Shown here one piece after another: positions 27,981 through 36,811 of a stretch of DNA of 64,000 nt. Within the stretch, counting starts at the first letter, position 1, and every line of letters starts with the position of its first letter. Made by a program: the position numbers and the translations under genes. The notes under the pieces are model-generated. The model saw nothing but the letters and a program-made list of their open reading frames with translations. It was not told the origin of the DNA and searched no databases. Location: contig CAXXKI010000029.1 in assembly GCA_963667855.2 (NCBI GenBank), positions 620,001 through 684,000 on the forward strand, in the 5' to 3' direction. The DNA is from G963667855 sp963667855 (lineage in GTDB: Bacteria > Planctomycetota > Phycisphaerae > UBA1845).

Positions 27981-29192
27981 ATGAAACCAACTAATAGGAT
28001 ATTACAGATAGGTTGTGATTGCCATCGTAAGTTCAGCAAAATCACGGCTCGCGATGGCGACGGACAGATCGTTTGGCGGCAACGTTTAGAGCACAGTGAC
28101 CGTGACGTATTACGCAAACAGTTAAGCAGTTGGCCGGAAAAAACGCCAGTGATCCTGGAAGGGACGTTTGGGTGGGGGTGGCTAAGCGATGAAATGGTTG
28201 CGGCAGGTCTGAATCCGCACCTGGCCAGCAGTTCCAAGATGGCCGCCTGGCGTAAAGCTCGCGGACTGGCAAAAACCGATCGTACTGACGCCGATTTGCT
28301 TTCGGAGCTGTGGAGCCAAAAGCCGCGGTGGTGGGAGGTCTGGCTGGCACCGCCTGAAGTGCGAAGTCAACGGGAGTGGTTACGTTACCGGATGTCATTG
28401 GTAAAAATGCAAACTGCGGTGAAGAATCGAATTCATGCTGTGTTTCACCGACATGGTATAATTCATGGATTCTCCGATCTGTTCGGTAGTAACGGGCGAA
28501 TGTATTTAAGCGAACTGATCGCTTCCGGTGATGCTCGACTTCCTGAGAGCGGCCGATTGACGCTTCAAGGTCATCTTGAGATTCTGGATCAACTTCGCCG
28601 ACAGATTGCTGCAGCGACAAGAGTTTTTCGCAAACAGTCACTGGCATCACCGACAACTATGCGTTTACGTACACTTCCGGGAATCTGCTGGATATTGAGT
28701 TATACGATTAACGCCGAGATTGGAGATATTAAAAGATTCCGTAGTGCCAGGAATTTATGTTCGTACAGCTTGCTGGCTCCGTGTGCTGACGATAGCGCAA
28801 TAGAACCAGGAGATGGAGAATCACCCAAAGGACGACACGTGGGACTTATTGGTCGTCGCACATTGAAGTGGGCTTGGATTGAGGCCGCTCATGGTGCTGT
28901 TCGTAGAAAAGGCCGCTTTCGAGACCTGTTTGACAGGTATACAAACGGAGGCAAACGTGATCGTAATAGAGGTTATATTGTGGTAGCGCATGAGCTTTGC
29001 CGGCTTGCTTTTACGCTATTGAAGAAGGAAGTTGACTACGATCCCTTCGGTAAGCATACCCGTCCGGGCTCGAAGAAAAAAAAGACTCCTTCTAGAAAAA
29101 AAACAAAGGCAAGGAGTAAAATGGTAAAATCGTCGAAGTCTCGTCCGGGAACGGGCCAGCCCCAGGACCCTATGGTCGCTGCTGTCGCTTGA
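27981..29192 (+). CDS. IS110-family (DEDD) transposase
   Basis: 403 residues. The N-terminal RuvC-like domain has Asp in 'IGCDCHRKFS', Glu in 'ILEGTFGWG' and the Asp pair in 'KTDRTDADLL', the catalytic tetrad of IS110 recombinases. The C-terminal Transposase_20 domain contains 'LRTLPGICWILSYTINAEIG' and 'RFRSARNLCSYSLLAP'. The tail is Lys/Arg-rich. The ATG at 27981 follows GGGAGA by 6 bases; the frame from 27951 is longer but has no site. The gene is full length without visible lesions, so the element may be active. Confidence 0.93.
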   Translation: MKPTNRILQIGCDCHRKFSKITARDGDGQIVWRQRLEHSDRDVLRKQLSSWPEKTPVILEGTFGWGWLSDEMVAAGLNPHLASSSKMAAWRKARGLAKTDRTDADLLSELWSQKPRWWEVWLAPPEVRSQREWLRYRMSLVKMQTAVKNRIHAVFHRHGIIHGFSDLFGSNGRMYLSELIASGDARLPESGRLTLQGHLEILDQLRRQIAAATRVFRKQSLASPTTMRLRTLPGICWILSYTINAEIGDIKRFRSARNLCSYSLLAPCADDSAIEPGDGESPKGRHVGLIGRRTLKWAWIEAAHGAVRRKGRFRDLFDRYTNGGKRDRNRGYIVVAHELCRLAFTLLKKEVDYDPFGKHTRPGSKKKKTPSRKKTKARSKMVKSSKSRPGTGQPQDPMVAAVA

Positions 29193-29493
29193 CGGCTTCA
29201 GACCTCTCAGTAAATGGGCCGCCCGCACCGGACGAGATAATGTGCCGCGTCGGCTTGGCCGCTTATGGCCGGGAAAGCATCAGGTGATAACGATCTATGA
29301 AAATGGTCGTTGAAAAGCCGGCTTGTCCGAAGCTAGCACAAATGGATAGCTGGGTCCCTCGAGATGACCCATACCGGTGCACGGCAACGAGACCAGATAA
29401 AGGAATCTGGATGGAAAGAAAAAAACTTTCCGCAGTCAATGTACGTACTTGACGCAGATACGCCTTTCATGGATAGGGTCCGCTATGCGGACC
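29193..29493 (+). ncRNA. Candidate IS110 guide (bridge/seek) RNA region
   Basis: About 300 noncoding bases downstream of the transposase contain a run of hairpins: GGCC...GGCC near 29259-29275, AACGATC/GGTCGTT near 29290-29313, GGGTC/GACCC near 29354-29371, GGAAAG/CTTTCC near 29413-29431 and GGTCCGC/GCGGACC (29477-29493). IS110/IS1111 elements encode a structured guide RNA in the longer noncoding end, and the upstream segment here is only about 130 bases. The assignment is by position and structure only. Confidence 0.45.
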
Positions 29494-30230
29494 GGGAGGA
29501 AACAGAGCAACGAAAGTCTGAAAATCCTTAGAAAAAAGTAACCTGTTTTGCCGTTCTTAGTGTCTTTGTGCCTTTGTGGTTAAACAAAATAGAACCACAA
29601 AGACACGAAGACACAAAGAAAAAACAAAGGAGACCTCTGATGAACCGGGAGGAAACAGAACAACGAAAGTCTGAAAATCCTTGTAAAAAAAACCAACCTG
29701 TTTTGCCGTTCTTAGTGTCTTTGTGCCTTTGTGGTTAAACAAGATAGAACCACAAAGACACGAAGACACTAAGAAAAAACAAAGGAGACCTCTGACGGAC
29801 CGGGAGGAAACAGAACAACGAAAGTCTGAAAATCCTTAGAAAAAAGTAACCTGTTTTGCCGTTCTTAGTGTCTTTGTGTCTTTGCGGTTAAACAAGATAG
29901 AACCACAAAGACACGAAGACACAAAGAAAAAACAAAGGAGACCTCTGATGAACCGGGAGGAAACAGAACAACGAAAGTCTGAAAATCCTTGTAAAAAAAA
30001 CCAACCTGTTTTGCCGTTCTTAGTGTCTTTGTGCCTTTGTGGTTAAACAAAATAGAACCACAAAGACACGAAGACACAAAGAAAAAACAAAGGAGACCTC
30101 TGATGAACCGGGAGGAAACAGAACAACGAAAGTCTGAAAATCCTTGTAAAAAAAACCAACCTGTTTTGCCGTTCTTAGTGTCTTTGTGCCTTTGTGGTTA
30201 AACAAGATAGAACCACAAAGACACAAAGAA
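29491..30230. repeat. Five tandem palindromic repeat units of 153-155 bp
   Basis: Units begin at 29491, 29644, 29799, 29952 and 30107; the fifth is cut short near 30230. Each contains a ~28-bp inverted repeat with about 11-base loop (for example 29554-29620: TTCTTAGTGTCTTTGTGCC on the left arm, its near-complement on the right). Units 1 and 3 share one spacer variant ('agaaaaaagtaa'), units 2, 4 and 5 another ('gtaaaaaaaaccaa'), so the order is A-B-A-B-B. The 70-97 residue minus-strand frames here only translate the repeat and are not genes. The units are homogeneous, with no unique spacers, so this is not CRISPR. Confidence 0.9.
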
Positions 30231-30265
30231 GCAATCAGTTGTTCAAACAAAGGGGGGAAAGAAAA

Positions 30266-30667
30266 ATGACTTCTGCAACGCAACGGATACTTGTCGCCGA
30301 CGACGACACACACGTACGGCAGGCACTACTGGTAAGGCTGGAAGCGGCCGGCTTCGACGTGGTATCGGCCTCTGGTGGTCAGGAGGCTATTGAACTTTAC
30401 GAAGCCTGCCGGCCGACGGCGGTTATACTCGATGCCAACATGCCCGCAATAAGCGGCCTGGCGGTCTGCGAGCATATAAAAGAGGATAAGACCGGTGAAA
30501 AGGTACCGGTGATATTCATCTCCGGAGCGTCGAGTACTTCATCCGACTACGTCGAACGCTGTTCCGTCGCGTCCGGTGGAGATTACTTCTTGCGAAAACC
30601 ATTTGAGACCAACGAACTGATTGAACTGCTGACTGAAATAGCGGGAAAGCAGAAAGTAGCGGGTTAG
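30266..30667 (+). CDS. Stand-alone response-regulator receiver protein 4
   Basis: 133 residues from the ATG at 30266 (GGGGGAAAG upstream). A CheY-like domain: Asp12-14, phospho-acceptor Asp56 ('VILDANMPAISG'), Ser in 'IFISGAS' and Lys in 'LRKPFE'. No output domain is present. It resembles receivers 1-3 in size and layout but is cut off from them by the IS110 element and the repeat array, suggesting the array once was contiguous. It is convergent with ktrB, whose stop is 23 bases away. Confidence 0.9.
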   Translation: MTSATQRILVADDDTHVRQALLVRLEAAGFDVVSASGGQEAIELYEACRPTAVILDANMPAISGLAVCEHIKEDKTGEKVPVIFISGASSTSSDYVERCSVASGGDYFLRKPFETNELIELLTEIAGKQKVAG

Positions 30668-30681
30668 TTGTTTTCAAGTAG

Positions 30682-30701
30682 ACTATCGGTTAACCGATAG
30701 T
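30682..30701. terminator. Perfect 20-bp palindrome between convergent genes
   Basis: ACTATCGGTTAACCGATAGT is a perfect palindrome lying between receiver 4 (stop 30667) and ktrB (stop 30690-30692, inside the palindrome). Its position suits a two-way terminator, but neither side has a clear U-run, so a protein-binding site is also possible. Confidence 0.4.
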
Positions 30702-32552
30702 AACATTCTCGTCGGGGTACTCGTAGCGAACCGGAGACTTGTCTCCAGCCAGCGCTATCATAACCGTGAGCGGGCCTAACCTGCCGGCGAACATGGCCAG
30801 GATTATAACCACCTGACCTATTTCGCTCAATTGGCCGGTTATTCCGGTACTCAAGCCCACCGTACCGCAGGCGGAAATCGTTTCGAAAACGATCGACCGA
30901 AACGGCGCCGACTCCGTAAGGCATAATACCAGCGTCGCCAGCGAAACAACCGCCGTCATAAGCATTACCACAACCGATGCCTGCTTCACAATACGCGTGG
31001 GAAGCGTACGCCCGAAAGCCTCGACGTTGTCCCGGCCTCTCAAAGTCGCAACGACTCCCAGAACCAGAACAGCAATCGCTACGGTTTTCACACCCCCCGC
31101 GGTTGATGCGGGCGAACCACCGACGAACATCAACAGCATGAGCAGGAAATGGCTGGCCGATGACAGGGAATTCTCATCCATAGCGGCCGTATTGAAGCCG
31201 GCCGTCCTGGCGGTTACCGACAGGAATAGAGCGGCACCAGCCCGGGCGGGAATCGGCATATCGCGCATGACTACAGCAGAACTACCAGGCTGGTCGACCA
31301 CGGCAGCAGTGTTACCGGCGGATTCAAAAGCAAAAAACAATATCGCGGGGATAACCACAAGAGCCAGGCTGGAGATCAATACCAACTTGGTGTGCAGCTT
31401 GAAACGGTAGACGACAGCCTGGCCATTCGCCCCGGCCGGAAGTAATCCACCGGTATTTCTTCCCCGTTTCAAAGTCTGCAACTTGAACTTCAACCAGCCG
31501 TGCAACTCCTGTAGTACGGGGAATCCTAAGCCACCAAGTGTAATAAGCGGCATAATGGAGATATATAACCCCCAGCATCGGCCGTAACCGCTCAAGCTGT
31601 CGGAGTGCAACGAAAAGCCGGCGTTACAGAAGGCACTTATGGAGTGGAATATGCTGAAGAACAAGCGGTTACCAAACGTGCCCTCGACGGTAGCGAACAT
31701 CGGGTAACTGAGTAGAGCCCCAACCGCTTCTATCAGGAACGTGGCAATAACGATAAATCGAATCACTGAACGCATCCGGCCTATGGTCTGGCTGCTGGTC
31801 GCGTCCTGCAATACCAATGACTGCCTGAGCGACAGGCGCTTACCGATAAGAACGCCGAACAAAGTCGATGAGATCATAATCCCCAGTCCGCCGAGCTGGA
31901 TCAGAATCAGGATTACGATTTGCCCGAAACGGGTAAAATCGGTCCCCGTATCGCAGACGGCCAACCCTGTTACACAGGTTGCACTGGTTGCGGTAAAGAA
32001 CGACTGCAGAATACGAACCGGAATGGAAGTGTGCGCCCTCAACTCGGGAGTAACAGCGGCCGGCAATGCCAGCAGCCAACCACCGACGAATATGACTATT
32101 ACGAAGGAGACCACCAGCATCCTCGCCGGATGCAGGTTACGGGTGGACATCTCCAGGTTCCAGCGAATGACTCCGGCAATGAAGCGGAGGACGAGCAGCA
32201 CCTGCAAGGTTCCGACATAAACCATGCCCGCTTTAAGTATGTGTTCCCGGAAAGCTTCATACTCGACCAGAAAGACAATCAGGGCGATAGCGACGAAGAT
32301 AACATCCGCCCATTGCTTTTTTATCGCCGGTAACCGCTCCGGAGCGGCAATCACCGAGGAAACCATCACCACCAGGTAAGCGGCGACAGCGGAAAGCTGA
32401 ATAACAACCAACAGCCACTCCGGTAGCAGAGGTTGATCAAAACCGTATTCCAGACAGACCGAAAGGAGAGCGAGGAAAGCGAAAACAACCACGATGGTCC
32501 GGCTTCGAGGCCAACGGCTTCGTTTATTTTCATCAACAGGTATAGACAACAT
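30690..32552 (-). CDS. KtrB/TrkH-type potassium channel subunit
   Basis: 620 residues from the ATG at 32552; a frame from 32606 is possible. The four-repeat SKT transporter core has selectivity-filter regions 'TATSATCVTGLAV', 'FHSISAFCNAGFS', 'VTARTAGFNTAAM' and 'SACGTVGLSTG', and the typical 'GGSPASTAGGVKT'. It is longer than the usual ~450 residues because of about 130 N-terminal residues with three or four extra membrane helices. It imports K+ together with a KtrA ring; the likely partner is 25403-26089. It is followed by the convergent receiver gene. Confidence 0.92.
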   Translation of the reverse strand: MLSIPVDENKRSRWPRSRTIVVVFAFLALLSVCLEYGFDQPLLPEWLLVVIQLSAVAAYLVVMVSSVIAAPERLPAIKKQWADVIFVAIALIVFLVEYEAFREHILKAGMVYVGTLQVLLVLRFIAGVIRWNLEMSTRNLHPARMLVVSFVIVIFVGGWLLALPAAVTPELRAHTSIPVRILQSFFTATSATCVTGLAVCDTGTDFTRFGQIVILILIQLGGLGIMISSTLFGVLIGKRLSLRQSLVLQDATSSQTIGRMRSVIRFIVIATFLIEAVGALLSYPMFATVEGTFGNRLFFSIFHSISAFCNAGFSLHSDSLSGYGRCWGLYISIMPLITLGGLGFPVLQELHGWLKFKLQTLKRGRNTGGLLPAGANGQAVVYRFKLHTKLVLISSLALVVIPAILFFAFESAGNTAAVVDQPGSSAVVMRDMPIPARAGAALFLSVTARTAGFNTAAMDENSLSSASHFLLMLLMFVGGSPASTAGGVKTVAIAVLVLGVVATLRGRDNVEAFGRTLPTRIVKQASVVVMLMTAVVSLATLVLCLTESAPFRSIVFETISACGTVGLSTGITGQLSEIGQVVIILAMFAGRLGPLTVMIALAGDKSPVRYEYPDENVTIG

Positions 32553-32627
32553 GGCCGTTATCTTCGGGCGATGCCGACTTGCTTGCAAGTGTCGTTTAAG
32601 ACGCACCCGGCATTATCGTGCCGACGG

Positions 32628-34124
32628 TCAGTTCTTATCGGTAGTAACAGCGATATTTACTTTGAACTGCCGCCGCAGCCACTGCTCCACCGCCTCCAGA
32701 ACCTTGGGCGAGATGGTTTGCTGGATTTGGGCATATTCCGAGACCATTCCGGTTTGCGCTTCCTGGAACAGGTGATTTAGACCGGGCATCTTCATCAAGG
32801 TCATGTCCGGATTCCCGGCTTCGCCCAGTGCCTGCTTGATGGCCTGCAGGTTCTCTTTAACCAGAACCTGGAGGTCGAGTGTACCGTTGAGAGCGAGAAC
32901 CGGGCACTTAACCTTTCTTAATACTGTCCGGGGATCGTGCTTGAGAAAGGCTCTCATCCAGGGGCAGGTAACAACGGCGAATTGCTGCCGGGTAACCGCT
33001 TCAACCTGCCCGGGCGCGGGTGACGTAGATCCGTTGACTTTCAGCTCATTTTCCACCAGGGCTTTCACCGCTTTCATCACCTCTTCATCAGGGGCGCCGG
33101 AAACGATTTTTTCAATCAACGCCTTGTGGATAATCGAATGGTGGGCAATGCTATGCTCACTCCAGCCTGATGCGCGAAGAGAGGCCTCCAGTTGCATATT
33201 GAGGATTTCGCTACCAGGCAGGGCCGAGCCGGCCAGCATTACTATGCACTTAACGTCCTTGCTCTTAACCGCAACCATGGGGGCGATGATTCCGCCCTCA
33301 CTGTGGCCTATAAGCCCGATGCGCTGCGGATCTATTTCCGGCTGCTTCTTCAGGAACTCTATCCCGGCGAGAACATCACCGGCGAAATCGGCGGATGTTA
33401 CATCCCGGGTTGCGCCGGTTGACCCCCCTATTCCGCGATCATCCACGCGCAGGCAGGCAATTCCCCGACGGGTCAGGTAATCGGCAAAAACCAGAAACGA
33501 TTTGTGGCCGAATATCGTGCTGTCCCTGTCCTGGGTTCCACTGCCGGTTATGAAAATAACTACCGGGTGCGGGCCGTCCCCCTGGGGAATAGTCAAGGTG
33601 CCGGCCAGGTGAGTATTATCGAGTTTGTTTTCGTACCCGACTTCCCGCTGCCTGTAGGGAAGCGGCGGCCTGGGAGTTTGCGGCCGCGGCGGGCCTACCG
33701 CCTTGGCTCCGTCCTCCGTGGTTTTCTCCATGGTGACATTAAAGGTCATTCCGTGCTGATCCATGGTCCCTGTCCCTTTGACACCCTGATCAGAACGTGC
33801 GATTTTGAAAACCGCGCCAGCCGGAGCAGGAAGGGAGAACTTCAACTCCTTATCGCCGTAATCGACATCGGCAAGGGCAATCCCCTTAGCCCCCTGAACG
33901 GGAATATCAATGGCAGCCGACCACGCTCCGTTTACGTCCTTTGGGTTAAACACAACCACGAAATCAAGCGGCTGACCGGGGACTTCGATTACACCTTTCC
34001 ACCATTGTTTTTCCGAAGCATCTGTTGGTCTGGCTGTCACGAAAACGGCATTCGAGAAAAAGCACGCAATAAGAGCCAGAAACGCAACCCAACCGGTATT
34101 TGAACGTGTATTGTTATAATCCAT
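32628..34124 (-). CDS. Secreted alpha/beta hydrolase (serine hydrolase)
   Basis: 498 residues. A signal peptide (about 1-30) is followed by a beta-rich N-terminal domain (about 35-135), a Pro-rich linker ('PPRPQTPRPPLP') and an alpha/beta hydrolase fold. The nucleophile Ser is in 'GHSEGG' (near residue 274), the acid in 'LNGTLDLQV' and the His in 'GLNHLFQ'. The pattern fits the S33-like/dienelactone hydrolase families with an N-terminal DUF-like domain seen in many Bacteroidetes and planctomycetes. It precedes ktrB on the same strand by about 75 bases and could be cotranscribed. Substrate unknown. Confidence 0.82.
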   Translation of the reverse strand: MDYNNTRSNTGWVAFLALIACFFSNAVFVTARPTDASEKQWWKGVIEVPGQPLDFVVVFNPKDVNGAWSAAIDIPVQGAKGIALADVDYGDKELKFSLPAPAGAVFKIARSDQGVKGTGTMDQHGMTFNVTMEKTTEDGAKAVGPPRPQTPRPPLPYRQREVGYENKLDNTHLAGTLTIPQGDGPHPVVIFITGSGTQDRDSTIFGHKSFLVFADYLTRRGIACLRVDDRGIGGSTGATRDVTSADFAGDVLAGIEFLKKQPEIDPQRIGLIGHSEGGIIAPMVAVKSKDVKCIVMLAGSALPGSEILNMQLEASLRASGWSEHSIAHHSIIHKALIEKIVSGAPDEEVMKAVKALVENELKVNGSTSPAPGQVEAVTRQQFAVVTCPWMRAFLKHDPRTVLRKVKCPVLALNGTLDLQVLVKENLQAIKQALGEAGNPDMTLMKMPGLNHLFQEAQTGMVSEYAQIQQTISPKVLEAVEQWLRRQFKVNIAVTTDKN

Positions 34125-34759
34125 TGCGTTTCTCCAGAGTAATCGAGAACGAGATTAAGTTGACTCCGGCATTCTACGTCGAATATCCACCGGTGAATAT
34201 TACAATTACACGGCTCGATTATATAGCCAATCCGCTCTTTACGTATAAGGGCCAGAAATCCATCCGACCTTAACTGGTCGTATTACTAGAATCTGCTCCA
34301 CAGCCTCTCAAACGAAAGTCACTTTCCCCTCTCATCATTTCCATTGAGCCAAAGGCGGACCTTCGGCAAACTCGTACTATTTCCAAGCTTATTTAGAACC
34401 ACTTTCATGGACATGAAGAGCTTTTAACCAGAAAACAATAACCATCATACCTTGAGCCTGATTTATCCCGACTTCAACCATCTCGCACAATCCTGAGTCG
34501 CTTCAATCAGTTTTGATGAGAAGTTGTTTTTAAAAAAAACTTGAAATCACTTTGCGAAAACAGATAATAATGTCAGTTTCGGCGATTTGGGCTGCCTAGA
34601 TGTCCAGTGGGTCAATTTCACAGGGACTATACGATACTTCCACATCAGGTTGGTTGTGTTCCTTTTGTGCCTGTCGGTTCGATTAAGTAACTCGCCTTGT
34701 GCGTACCCGTTTCGGAGGATTGCAAAATCCCAAAGCGCCTGCCGCCAGTGAACAGATGC
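34125..34759. other. Intergenic region hydrolase / histidine kinase
   Basis: About 635 bases between divergent genes. No open frame with a credible start was found. It holds a candidate promoter for the kinase (34541-34568) and an A-tract/T-tract near 34524-34540. Confidence 0.5.
34541..34568 (+). promoter_or_regulatory. Candidate sigma70-type promoter for the PAS kinase
   Basis: TTGAAA (34541-34546), 16-base spacer, GATAAT (34563-34568). An A-rich tract lies just upstream, like an UP element. The leader to the kinase start would be about 185 bases. Confidence 0.35.
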
Positions 34760-36346
34760 ATGTCTACAAAATCAGACCATCCGAATAATTCAAACCTATC
34801 GTGTGAAACGCCGTCTTCGAATCTCGAACGCATAGCGTCCGGTCAGGATAGTAACGACAGACACTGGTTCCTGTTTGAAAAAGCACCAGTTGCGTACCAA
34901 TCGCTGGATAGCGAGGGGTGCCTGCTGGAGGTCAACCCGGCCTGGTTGAAAATCCTCGGCTACGAAAGAAACGAAGTAATCGGGAAAAGCTTCACTCGCT
35001 TTTTAACGCCGGAGTATGTCCCGGTTTTTAAAGAAAACTTTCCCCGATTCAAGGAAAAGGGAGAACTCCGCGGAATACGTTTTGAATCATTTCACAAATC
35101 GGGCAAGCGGCTTACTGTCGAGGGCGATGGCACCGTATCCTATGATGAAAGGGGAAACTTTCGCCGAACTCATTGCGTCATACGGGATATCACAGATGAG
35201 CTCGCTTCGGAAAAAGCCTTACAGGAAAGCCAGGAACTCCTCGCCGGGGTGGTCGATTCGGTAACCGATCACATGTCCATGGTAAACGAGGATTTGGATA
35301 TTATCTGGGCGAATGATACCGCTCGCAGCATGTTCGGCCCCGATATTATCGGTGAGAAATGCTACTGGAAATACCATAAACGAAAAACTCCATGCGACAA
35401 ATGCCTCGTATTACGCGTTTTTGAAACAGGCGAAACACAGGAACACGAGACAACGGTAATCAGTAACACCGGAGAGGAGTTCCATTTCTGGTGTACTGCC
35501 AACGTAGGGTTGCGTCACGCGGACGGTCGCCCTAAGACTGTAGTTGAGGTTTCCCGAGACGTAACCGCCCGTAAAAGAATCGAAGATGAATTGCGCCGTC
35601 ATCAGGATCACCTCGAACAGTTGGTCAATGATCGAACAAGGAAACTGGCCGTCTCCCAGGAAAAGCTGACCAGAACCGAACGGCTGGCATCCATGGGAAC
35701 ACTTGCCGCCGGAATAGCTCACGAAATCAACAACCCGCTGGGATCGATCATGTTGGGATTGGACACGGGGCTGAAATCGATAAACAACCACGGTTTACTC
35801 GAGGTAATCCTCAATCAGGGAAAACGCGATGTCCGCAGATGCTCGGAAATAGTCAAAGGCATTCTTCGTTTCGCCCGCCAACAGCCGTCGGAAAAGTGGA
35901 TTGTCGACCTGAACAATGTTGCCAGGGATGCTTTCGACCTGACCAAACAATACGGCGATAAACACAATGTCTCGCTGGAACTATGCGTTTCCAATGATAG
36001 TAACCTGGTACTCGGCAACCCAATTGAACTGGAACAGGTGGTTATTAACCTTATCCACAACGCCGTACATGCGTGCGACGACAACGGACAGGTAACCGTT
36101 AACACCGGCAGAAAAGCAAACAGTGCCTGCCTCACCGTCAGCGATAATGGATGTGGATTAAGCCAAGAGCAGATGGAACGTGTATTCGATCCATTCTATA
36201 CTACGCGTTCCAAGCAGGGTGGAACAGGATTAGGCTTGAGCACAACCCACGGAATAGTGGCCGACCATGCAGGAACCATCGACATAGAGAGCGCGCCGAA
36301 TACCGGCACAACGTTTACGGTCACTCTCCCCCGCGAAGAAGCGTAA
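34760..36346 (+). CDS. PAS-PAS histidine kinase
   Basis: 528 residues from the ATG at 34760; a TTG at 34697 is possible. PAS 1 spans about residues 35-150 ('SLDSEGCLLEVNPAWLKILGY'-like). PAS 2 (about 160-280) carries a Cys motif (CYWKY...CDKC). A coiled coil follows, then HisKA with the phospho-His321 in 'AAGIAHEINNPLGS' and HATPase_c with the N box ('NLIHNAVHA'), G1 'DNGCGL' and G2 'GGTGLGLS'. There are no membrane helices, so it is a soluble sensor. It has no receiver of its own, and the stand-alone receivers at 26523-30667 are possible partners. Confidence 0.9.
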   Translation: MSTKSDHPNNSNLSCETPSSNLERIASGQDSNDRHWFLFEKAPVAYQSLDSEGCLLEVNPAWLKILGYERNEVIGKSFTRFLTPEYVPVFKENFPRFKEKGELRGIRFESFHKSGKRLTVEGDGTVSYDERGNFRRTHCVIRDITDELASEKALQESQELLAGVVDSVTDHMSMVNEDLDIIWANDTARSMFGPDIIGEKCYWKYHKRKTPCDKCLVLRVFETGETQEHETTVISNTGEEFHFWCTANVGLRHADGRPKTVVEVSRDVTARKRIEDELRRHQDHLEQLVNDRTRKLAVSQEKLTRTERLASMGTLAAGIAHEINNPLGSIMLGLDTGLKSINNHGLLEVILNQGKRDVRRCSEIVKGILRFARQQPSEKWIVDLNNVARDAFDLTKQYGDKHNVSLELCVSNDSNLVLGNPIELEQVVINLIHNAVHACDDNGQVTVNTGRKANSACLTVSDNGCGLSQEQMERVFDPFYTTRSKQGGTGLGLSTTHGIVADHAGTIDIESAPNTGTTFTVTLPREEA

Positions 36347-36811
36347 GCCCCCGAAAACAGTTTCACCGAAACCTGTTGGTTATTTCCTAACTCTCAATCG
36401 CCATATTCTGCGGAAAACATTTCAATAAGGTCACGCAGCCGTAACCTCCAAACGATCCGAACTCCCAACCTGCATCTCAAATCGTTCGGTTCAGGTCGGA
36501 ATAAAGCAAAACAAACCCACAACCACCTACACATTTTTACACTCACCATGAAAGCTGTAATTATTTACCTCAAAGGAACTTGCGCCATTCCTGCCCGTAC
36601 CAAACCAGCAGGCTAATCAACACGTATTCGCCATTAATCCAACACTTTCGTACTCGGCGTCGGATGTCGTCACCGGCAGTGTATAATTGTCAAACCGACA
36701 ATAGTTTACCTGTCATTACTCCGATAGCGTGTTACACTTGGTGTGTGGGTTAGGTTGAACGTCAGCCACAGAGCTGGCTTCTACGAAGAAAAACGATTTG
36801 GAGATAACTTC
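36347..36811. other. Intergenic region kinase / sppA
   Basis: 465 bases without a gene. A small hairpin AACAGTTTC/GAAAC-CTGTT (36356-36377) follows the kinase stop and may weakly terminate it. Further down, ATTGTC-AAACC-GACAAT (36686-36702) overlaps a TATAAT (36682-36687) and may be an operator/promoter for sppA, though no good -35 is visible. Confidence 0.4.

Larger units (their letters stand above)
27900..29490 (+). mobile_element. IS110-family insertion sequence (ends approximate)
   Basis: A DEDD-type transposase gene is flanked by short noncoding segments with strong secondary structure. IS110 elements usually lack terminal inverted repeats and clear target duplications, so the ends cannot be fixed from one copy. 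The left limit is placed after the receiver-3 stop and its hairpin, and the right limit at the GGTCCGC-TAT-GCGGACC hairpin that abuts the first palindromic repeat. The element separates receiver 4 from receivers 1-3. Confidence 0.7.

Noticed and set aside
29491..30230. Regular repeats that could suggest a CRISPR array
   Set aside because: The whole 153-155 bp unit is repeated with only two spacer variants; there are no unique spacers and no cas genes.
29557..30313. Three near-identical minus-strand frames of 70-97 residues
   Set aside because: They translate the palindromic repeat itself, recur in each unit and have no ribosome sites; spurious.
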